Positions 7,947 to 11,680 of a DNA stretch of 11,680 nt are shown here, piece after piece. The stretch lies in contig DASRIS010000166.1 in NCBI GenBank assembly GCA_035649895.1, positions 1-11,680 on the forward strand, in the 5' to 3' direction. Made by a program: the position numbers and the translations under genes. Positions within the stretch are counted from its first letter, which is position 1, and every line of letters begins with the position of its first letter. This DNA comes from DASSUC01 sp035649895 (GTDB lineage: Bacteria > Actinomycetota > Actinomycetes > Mycobacteriales > Micromonosporaceae). The notes below the pieces were generated by a model, which saw nothing but the letters and a program-made list of their open reading frames with translations, did no database searches and was not told the origin of the DNA.

Positions 7947-7994
7947 GGCGCCGAGCCTTCAGCAGGCGCCGAGCCTTTCAGCAGGCGCCGAGCC
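7947..7994. repeat. Tandem repeat, 18-19 bp, about 2.6 copies
   Basis: The unit GGCGCCGAGCCTTCAGCA occurs at 7947-7964, again with one extra T at 7965-7983, and as a partial copy (first 11 bases) at 7984-7994. GAGCCTT in the first two copies is also complementary to AAGGCTC at 7921-7927 just after the matB stop, so a long-loop hairpin is possible. Role unknown. Confidence 0.7.
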
Positions 7995-8044
7995 GGCGGT
8001 CCTGCTCGTGTAGTGCGCGCATCGCGATGCGGCGGGCCGGGCGG

Positions 8045-8070
8045 CCGGCACCGGCTCTGGCCGGTGCCGG
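8045..8070 (+). terminator. Probable terminator of the hyuA-matB operon
   Basis: A perfect 11-bp stem (CCGGCACCGGC at 8045-8055 with GCCGGTGCCGG at 8060-8070) closes a TCTG tetraloop. There is no T-run after it, which is common for actinomycete terminators. It is the first strong hairpin after the matB stop, about 125 bases downstream, and nothing codes between them. Confidence 0.6.
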
Positions 8071-8135
8071 TAGGTCAGGCAAGGACGAACCCCTCGGCCG
8101 GAGAAAGGGGGCGGTCTTCTCAACGAAAGCTACGG

Positions 8136-8182
8136 TGTCAGTCATGACGTCATAGTGACATCATATGATGTCAAAGTAAAGT
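8136..8182 (+). promoter_or_regulatory. Palindromic operator with embedded promoter for the DUF4383 gene
   Basis: An 18-bp perfect palindrome, TGACATCATATGATGTCA, occupies 8156-8173. Just upstream is a 10-bp palindrome ATGACGTCAT (8144-8153), which overlaps GTCATGAC (8141-8148), plus a further TGTCA at 8136-8140. A sigma70-like promoter fits here: -35 GTGACA (8155-8160), 16-base spacer, -10 TAAAGT (8177-8182). The large palindrome would then cover the -35 end and spacer, a layout typical of repression. TATGAT at 8164-8169 is an alternative -10. The expected transcript starts near 8190, leaving a leader of about 100 nt. The binding protein cannot be named; no regulator gene is in the window. 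Confidence 0.55.
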
Positions 8183-8290
8183 CTCTCTGGCGTCGTACCG
8201 ACGTCGTTGGCTGCTCGCCAGCTGGCACGTTTGACCGTGCCGGTCCGGGGAAAAGGCCGCTCACTCGGATACATCTGCGATGGGAGCGTC

Positions 8291-8755
8291 ATGGCCTACT
8301 CCGATCGGACCCCTGCGGGACCCCGGCCGGGCGGGATGAGCCTGCCGCGGATCCTTGCTCTTGTCGTGGGCGTGGTGTACACGCTCATCAGCCTCGCCGG
8401 GTTCCTCGTCACCGGCTTCGACAACTTCGCCTCCGAGAACGGGGACAGCCTGCTCGGGTTCGAAGTCAACCCACTGCACAACGTCGTACACCTGTTGACC
8501 GGCGTGCTCGGCCTGGTGATGGCCCGGCGGCTGGCCACCGCCCGTACGTACGGCTGGATCCTCTTTGTCGCGTACGCGGCGGTGTTCATCTACGGCCTGT
8601 TCGCCGGCGGTGACCCAGACGCCGACATCCTGGCCCTGAACGGGCCGGACCACGTGCTGCATCTGTTGACCGCGCTGGCGGGCCTGGCGATCGCGCTGTG
8701 GCCGGTGCGCGGCGAGGTCCGCGCTGGGGCTGACGAGCGCGCACGTCTTGGCTAG
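8291..8755 (+). CDS. DUF4383 family small membrane protein
   Basis: A 154-residue integral membrane protein of unknown function matching the DUF4383 pattern of actinobacteria. Four hydrophobic helices are visible at about residues 20-41, 60-78, 88-105 and 120-139. Two related histidine motifs mark the starts of helices 2 and 4: NPLHNVVHLLTG (60-71) and GPDHVLHLLTA (118-128), typical of this family. The short N-terminus (SDRTPAGPRPGG) and the charged C-terminal tail are hydrophilic. ATG 8291 is chosen because GGGAG at 8282-8286 precedes it and the first helix follows closely; the frame stays open further upstream to 8207 without a comparable start. The gene stands alone, with its own putative operator/promoter and a terminator overlapping its stop codon. 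No function can be stated. Confidence 0.85.
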   Translation: MAYSDRTPAGPRPGGMSLPRILALVVGVVYTLISLAGFLVTGFDNFASENGDSLLGFEVNPLHNVVHLLTGVLGLVMARRLATARTYGWILFVAYAAVFIYGLFAGGDPDADILALNGPDHVLHLLTALAGLAIALWPVRGEVRAGADERARLG

Positions 8756-8779
8756 CCGTCGGCTGGGCGGCTAGCCAAG
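8747..8779 (+). terminator. Hairpin terminator overlapping the DUF4383 stop codon
   Basis: A perfect 12-bp stem pairs CTTGGCTAGCCG (8747-8758) with CGGCTAGCCAAG (8768-8779), with a 9-base loop. The stop codon TAG (8753-8755) lies inside the left arm. No T-tract follows. Confidence 0.65.
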
Positions 8780-8866
8780 GCTGGCGCCTAGCGCTGGCTG
8801 GCGGACAGCGTCGGCTGGCGGCGCCGGCCAGGCCGCGGCGGCAGCTCGGGCAGCGGCTGGCTGGCG
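8779..8866. repeat. Four dispersed copies of GGCTGGCG
   Basis: The octamer GGCTGGCG starts at 8779, 8796, 8813 and 8859. The first three are exactly 17 bases apart start to start, and the sequence between them is loosely similar, so this looks like a decayed 17-bp tandem array. Confidence 0.55.
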
Positions 8867-8897
8867 CGGCGCAAGGGACTCCCTGCCGGGGGTGGGG

Positions 8898-8933
8898 GGC
8901 GCGTCGGGCGCTTGAGGGGGCGCCCGACGCGCC
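8898..8933. terminator. Strong 14-bp hairpin, possible terminator
   Basis: GGCGCGTCGGGCGC (8898-8911) pairs perfectly with GCGCCCGACGCGCC (8920-8933) around an 8-base loop (TTGAGGGG). It is the most stable-looking hairpin in the window. It lies 143 bases past the DUF4383 stop and could act as a backup terminator or in either direction; no minus-strand gene is close enough to assign it. Confidence 0.5.
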
Positions 8934-8951
8934 TCGTCCTTGCGGTGCCCC

Positions 8952-9021
8952 GTCCGGAAGGACGGGTGTCGCTGAAGGACAGCTGTCGGCTGGAGGGCAG
9001 CGGTCGGCCGGAAGGACGGCT
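8952..9021. repeat. Degenerate tandem repeat, four units of 16-19 bp
   Basis: Four related units start with GTC and contain a GGAAGGACGG- or GAAGGACAG-like core: 8952-8967, 8968-8984, 8985-9002 and 9003-9021. The first unit also forms a small hairpin, CCCGTCC (8949-8955) with GGACGGG (8960-8966), around a GGAA loop. Unit length drifts by one base per copy. No function is evident. Confidence 0.55.
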
Positions 9022-9090
9022 GTACCTGCCGGCGATCCGGGGTGACCTGCGGTGACTGGCGCCGGGCCGGTGTGAGTGCGGGCTGTGGAG

Positions 9091-9110
9091 GCTGCGGAGG
9101 CGCAGCACTT
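9091..9110 (+). terminator. Small hairpin followed by a T-run
   Basis: GCTGCG (9091-9096) pairs with CGCAGC (9101-9106) around GAGG. It is followed by ACTTTT, and flanked by the more distant pair AGTGCG (9075-9080) and CGCACT (9113-9118). It resembles a weak intrinsic terminator ahead of the protease leader, but the stem is only 6 bp. Confidence 0.3.
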
Positions 9111-9250
9111 TTCGCACTAAGTGGAATCGACTCTTGTGGATAAAGCCTGGTTGGTGCGACGATTCGTCCGGCCAGACATCGGGCTTCTCCAATCTATGGG
9201 ATCCCCGTCCGGTGGGGGTTATACGGCGATGCTCGGTCCGGCCGCCGCCC

Positions 9251-9272
9251 GACACGTCACCAATGACGTGTC
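9251..9272. promoter_or_regulatory. Inverted repeat just upstream of the protease ribosome binding site
   Basis: GACACGTCA (9251-9259) and TGACGTGTC (9264-9272) form a perfect 9-bp inverted repeat separated by CCAA. It ends eight bases before the Shine-Dalgarno sequence GGGAGG (9281-9286). It could be a protein operator or an mRNA hairpin that affects translation or stability; sequence alone cannot decide. Confidence 0.5.
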
Positions 9273-9291
9273 CAACCCCCGGGAGGCTCGT

Positions 9292-10344
9292 GTGAGACTC
9301 GCCCCATCGTTCCGCCGCACCGCGATCGCCATCGCGGGCGCCTCACTCGCCGGTACCCTCCTCTTCGCACCATCCGCCATCGCCGCGGCCCCCACGCTCG
9401 ACGGTGCGGGCGCCACCGCGCTGGCCGAGCAGCTCGGTGACCGCGCCGCCGGCACGTACCTCGACCAGAGCACCGGCCGCATGGTCATCAACGTGCTCGA
9501 CTTCGAGGCCGCGAACACCGTCCGCGGCAAGGGCGCCACCGCCAAGCTGGTCACCCGCAGCAGCGCCCAGCTCGCCGCGATCACTGCGGAGCTGGACCGC
9601 TCGGCGCGGATCGTCGGCACTGGGTGGGCTGTGGACCCGATGGCCAACCAGGTCGTCGTCTCCTACGACACCACCGTCACCGGTGCCGCACTGGGCCGGC
9701 TGACGTCGGTCACCGCGCGCTTCGGCGACGCGGTGCGCCTCGAGCGGCTGCCCGGTGTGCTGAGCCTGAACATCTCCGGTGGCCAGGCCATCTACACCGG
9801 TGGGTCCCGCTGCTCGCTCGGCTTCAACGTGCGCAACAGCGCCGGCACGCAGTACTTCCTCACCGCCGGCCACTGCACCAACATCGGCTCCACCTGGTAC
9901 GCCAACTCCAGCCAGACCACGGTGCTCGGCACCCGGGCCGGCAGCAGCTTCCCGGGCAACGACTACGGCATCGTGCGCTACACCAACACGTCCATCTCCA
10001 AGCCCGGCAACGTCTACCTCTACAACGGCTCCTACCAGGACATCACCGGCGCCCGCAACGCGGTCGTCGGCGAGACCGTCCGGCGTAGCGGCAGCACCAC
10101 CGGCGTGCGTAGCGGCAGCGTAACCGCGACCGGCGCGACCGTCACCTACCCGCAGGGCACCGTCTCCGGCCTGATCCGGACCACGGTCTGCGCGCAGCCC
10201 GGCGACAGCGGCGGCTCGCTCTTCGCCGGCAGCTCTGCGCTCGGTCTCACCTCCGGCGGCAGCGGCAACTGCACCACCGGCGGCACGACCTACTTCCAGC
10301 CGGTCACCGAGCCGCTCGGCGTCTACGGCGTGAGCGTCTACTGA
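9292..10344 (+). CDS. Secreted S1-family serine protease, streptogrisin type
   Basis: Extracellular chymotrypsin-fold endopeptidase made as a pre-pro-enzyme of 350 residues. Residues 1-32 are a signal peptide (RR near the start, hydrophobic core, cut near AIAAA). About 33-160 is the alpha-lytic-protease-type pro-region that assists folding. The mature enzyme probably begins at ISGGQAIYTGG (161-171), matching the start of streptogrisins. The triad is H194 in TAGHC, D224 in NDYGIV and S306 in PGDSGGSL. Four cysteines fit the two usual disulfides (C174-C195, C300-C327). The end, GLTSGGSGNCTTGG through FQPVTEPLGVYGVSVY, closely resembles Streptomyces griseus protease A/B from memory, suggesting cleavage after large hydrophobic residues rather than Glu or Arg. 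The GTG at 9292 is chosen because GGGAGG lies five bases upstream and it gives a clean signal peptide; the frame is open back to 9121 but would bury the signal. It is a single-gene unit between hairpins, unrelated to the ureide operon. Confidence 0.93.
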   Translation: MRLAPSFRRTAIAIAGASLAGTLLFAPSAIAAAPTLDGAGATALAEQLGDRAAGTYLDQSTGRMVINVLDFEAANTVRGKGATAKLVTRSSAQLAAITAELDRSARIVGTGWAVDPMANQVVVSYDTTVTGAALGRLTSVTARFGDAVRLERLPGVLSLNISGGQAIYTGGSRCSLGFNVRNSAGTQYFLTAGHCTNIGSTWYANSSQTTVLGTRAGSSFPGNDYGIVRYTNTSISKPGNVYLYNGSYQDITGARNAVVGETVRRSGSTTGVRSGSVTATGATVTYPQGTVSGLIRTTVCAQPGDSGGSLFAGSSALGLTSGGSGNCTTGGTTYFQPVTEPLGVYGVSVY

Positions 10345-10370
10345 TCGGTCAGCTTCCACCCGTACCATCC

Positions 10371-10402
10371 GCTGGCCCGCCGGAAGCGTCCGGCGGGCCA
10401 GC
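10371..10402 (+). terminator. Terminator of the protease gene
   Basis: GCTGGCCCGCCGG (10371-10383) pairs perfectly over 13 bp with CCGGCGGGCCAGC (10390-10402) around an AAGCGT loop, 26 bases after the protease stop. There is no T-tract, as is usual in actinomycetes. Confidence 0.8.
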
Positions 10403-10474
10403 CGCTATGTCCACCCTGGACCGCTCCGGACGGTCCGGCGCCTGGCGCCCGCGCCCGGTGGCCGTGCCCGGTCG

Positions 10475-10496
10475 CCGGCGGCTTGACGGCCGCCGG
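10475..10496. other. Secondary hairpin in the protease-crotonase gap
   Basis: CCGGCGGC (10475-10482) pairs with GCCGCCGG (10489-10496) around TTGACG. It lies about 75 bases before the next start codon, so it could be a leader structure or merely a product of high GC content. A 6-bp pair (10418-10423 with 10431-10436) lies between it and the terminator. No promoter boxes could be placed in 10403-10560. Confidence 0.35.
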
Positions 10497-10571
10497 GTGG
10501 GGCTGGTTCCGTGTCGGGATGCCGATCCACAACCGCACCCCGCCCGCCCGTGGCACCCGTAGGGAGGCGCT

Positions 10572-11429
10572 GTGATCAAGCGGGAGGACGTGGCGGGCGT
10601 CGCCGTCGTCCAGCTCGCCCACGGCCCGGTCAACGCGCTGGACCTGGACCTGGTCAACGCGATCACCGCCACGTTCCGCGAGCTCGACGCCGGCGACGAG
10701 CAGGCGGTGGTGCTTACCGGCGCCGGCCGCGCCTTCTCCGCCGGCGTGGACCTGTGGCGCGTGGTCGAGGGCGGCCCGGAGTACGCGCAGGCGTACGTCC
10801 CCGCCCTGGTCGATGCGTTCGAGGCCGTGTTCACCTGCGCCAAGCCGGTCGTCGCCGCGGTCAACGGGCACGCCGTGGCCGGCGGGGCGATCCTCACCAG
10901 CGGCTGCGACTACCGGCTCATGGCCGACGGGCCGGGCCGCATCGGAGTGTCCGAGCTGCTGGTCGGCGTGGCGTTCCCGACCTCCGCGCTGGAGATCCTC
11001 AGCTTCGCGCTCGGCCCCGTCCTCGCCCGCCGGGCCGTCCTGGAAGCGGATACGTACGAGCCGGCAACGGCGCTCGCCCGCGGCTTCATCGACGAGGTGG
11101 TGCCGGCCGAACGCCTGCTCGACTCGGCCGTAGCCGCCGCCCGCCGGCTGGCCGACCTCACCCCGCCGGCCACCTACGCCATGACAAAGCGGCAGCTACG
11201 CGCCGAGGCGATGGAGCGGATACACCGGCTCCGGCCGCGCTTCGACGCCGAGGCCGTCGAGCTGTGGATGGAGCGGGCCCGCGACGGCCGGATCCGCGAC
11301 TACATGGAGCGGGTGACCTCCCGGCGCGCCGGCAAGAGCTCCCCCGACGGAAGCTCATCCGGCGGGAGCCCGGTCGGCGGGAGCCCGGTCGGCGGGAGCG
11401 CTGCCGACAGGAGCCCTACCACGGGATAG
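10572..11429 (+). CDS. Enoyl-CoA hydratase/isomerase (crotonase) family protein
   Basis: Cytosolic crotonase-fold enzyme acting on an acyl-CoA thioester; 285 residues, of which about 255 form the usual domain. The oxyanion-hole segments are FSAGVDL (55-61, A57) and GHAVAGGA (99-106, G105). CDYRLMAD (112-119) and GVSELLVG (125-132) follow as in the family. E128 in GVSE matches the second catalytic glutamate (Glu164 of rat hydratase). The first (Glu144) would fall near residue 107, where this protein has Ile in AGGAILTSGCD. Loss of that residue argues against a standard hydratase and fits an isomerase (delta3-delta2 enoyl-CoA type) or another crotonase activity. The C-terminal 30 or so residues are a Gly/Ser/Pro-rich tail encoded partly by a 15-bp tandem repeat. 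GTG 10572 is preceded by AGGGAGG (10561-10567). The esterase gene starts 17 bases downstream and is probably co-transcribed. The substrate cannot be predicted. Confidence 0.87.
   Translation: MIKREDVAGVAVVQLAHGPVNALDLDLVNAITATFRELDAGDEQAVVLTGAGRAFSAGVDLWRVVEGGPEYAQAYVPALVDAFEAVFTCAKPVVAAVNGHAVAGGAILTSGCDYRLMADGPGRIGVSELLVGVAFPTSALEILSFALGPVLARRAVLEADTYEPATALARGFIDEVVPAERLLDSAVAAARRLADLTPPATYAMTKRQLRAEAMERIHRLRPRFDAEAVELWMERARDGRIRDYMERVTSRRAGKSSPDGSSSGGSPVGGSPVGGSAADRSPTTG
11361..11399 (+). repeat. In-frame 15-bp tandem repeat in the crotonase tail
   Basis: GGCGGGAGCCCGGTC is repeated at 11361-11375 and 11376-11390, with a 9-base partial copy at 11391-11399. It encodes GGSPV-GGSPV-GGS. Identical copies in a multiple of three suggest recent slippage in a disordered tail. 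Confidence 0.8.
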
Positions 11430-11446
11430 GTCGCACGGGAGGCCAC

Positions 11447-11680
11447 ATGCTGCCCTGGTCCACCGAGCTGGCCGGCCGGGTCGAGACCCACGTGATGGCG
11501 AGCGAGCTGCTGCGGGGCAACCCGCTCGGCGACCCGCACGAGCGGCCGGTCTGGGTCTACCTACCTCCCGGCTACGACGCCCGGCCGGAGCAGCGCTACC
11601 CCAGCCTCTACGTGATCCAGGGCTTCACCGGGCACGTGGGGATGTGGGCCAACCGCACCGCGTTCCGACAGCCCTTCCCG
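11447..11680 (+). CDS. Putative alpha/beta-hydrolase esterase (partial, 3' end missing)
   Basis: The first 78 codons of a protein that runs off the window. ATG 11447 is preceded by GGGAGG (11437-11442) at a good distance. The visible part, with VWVYLPPGYD (residues 36-45), RYPSLYVIQGFTG (about 50-62) and an MWANR segment, matches the N-terminus of the putative esterase family that includes esterase D and enterochelin-esterase-like enzymes: the first strands of the fold and the oxyanion-side loop after VIQG. The catalytic serine, acid and histidine lie beyond the window and cannot be checked. No signal peptide is visible, so it is probably cytoplasmic. It starts 17 bases after the crotonase-family stop, so the two are likely in one transcript, perhaps handling an ester or thioester intermediate; that link is inference. 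Confidence 0.75.
   Translation, partial: MLPWSTELAGRVETHVMASELLRGNPLGDPHERPVWVYLPPGYDARPEQRYPSLYVIQGFTGHVGMWANRTAFRQPFP

Larger units (their letters stand above)
7922..8290. other. Intergenic region between operon end and DUF4383 gene
   Basis: No gene is supported in these 369 bases. They hold a short tandem repeat (7947-7994), a strong GC hairpin that probably ends the upstream operon (8045-8070), and an AT-richer island with palindromes and a promoter-like arrangement (8136-8182). The remaining 100 or so bases would be a 5' untranslated leader containing a weak 6-bp hairpin (8224-8229 with 8236-8241). Confidence 0.6.
8756..9291. other. Repeat- and hairpin-rich intergenic region before the protease gene
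   Basis: No gene is supported in these 536 bases on either strand. The minus-strand open frame across 8788-9255 encodes only Arg/Pro/Ser-rich sequence with no recognisable domain. The region holds dispersed GGCTGGCG repeats, a 14-bp perfect hairpin (8898-8933), degenerate 16-19 bp repeats (8952-9021), a small hairpin followed by T residues (9091-9110) and a 9-bp inverted repeat (9251-9272). The protease promoter should lie between about 9110 and 9280, but I cannot place convincing -35 and -10 boxes. Confidence 0.55.

Noticed and set aside
8155..8613. Plus-strand open frame overlapping the DUF4383 gene in another frame
   Set aside because: It starts inside the palindromic operator and encodes Arg-rich sequence, while the overlapping frame has clear membrane helices and family motifs.
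8756..9021. CRISPR array
   Set aside because: Repeat units are 8-19 bp, degenerate and nearly contiguous, without the 28-37 bp repeats and unique spacers of CRISPR; no cas genes are present.
8788..9255. Minus-strand open frame across the repeat-rich intergenic region
   Set aside because: Low-complexity Arg/Pro/Ser protein derived from GC repeats and hairpin arms; no domain and no start signal.
9121..9291. Upstream extension of the protease reading frame
   Set aside because: It would place about 57 residues before the signal peptide; the GTG at 9292 has an ideal GGGAGG and gives a normal secretion signal.

Overview
The window is very GC-rich DNA (nearly every third codon position is G or C) with many GTG starts, stop/start overlaps and strong GC stem-loops lacking long T-tracts. 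Together with a streptogrisin-type secreted protease and a DUF4383 membrane protein, this points to an actinomycete. A Micromonosporaceae-like member is my best guess, by inference only. All recognised genes are on the + strand.

Region 1 (about 172-7921) is a tight five-gene operon: hyuA and hyuB (ATP-dependent hydantoinase/oxoprolinase/carboxylase subunits), arcC (carbamate kinase), a cyanuric acid hydrolase/barbiturase-family ring-opening amidohydrolase, and a MatB-like malonyl-CoA synthetase. Junctions are an 8-nt overlap, an ATGA overlap, a 44-nt gap with a clear ribosome binding site, and a GTGA overlap. The most coherent reading is catabolism of a cyclic ureide. Barbiturate (oxidative pyrimidine breakdown) would be opened to ureidomalonate. 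The ureido nitrogen and carbon would leave as urea or as carbamate/carbamoyl phosphate, and the malonate would be activated to malonyl-CoA. No uracil dehydrogenase and no classical ureidomalonase are visible, so HyuAB plus carbamate kinase may do the middle step in an undescribed way. The operon ends in a short tandem repeat and a strong hairpin (8045-8070).

Region 2 (7922-8779) holds a palindrome-rich putative operator/promoter (8136-8182), a small four-helix DUF4383 membrane protein (8291-8755), and a hairpin terminator that starts inside the end of that gene.

Region 3 (8756-10402) begins with about 535 bp without a gene, rich in GC repeats and hairpins. It continues with a complete secreted serine protease gene (9292-10344: signal peptide, pro-region, His/Asp/Ser triad) and a perfect 13-bp terminator stem.

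Region 4 (10572-end) is a probable two-gene unit: an enoyl-CoA hydratase/isomerase-family protein lacking one of the two hydratase glutamates, and the start of an alpha/beta-hydrolase esterase cut by the window edge.
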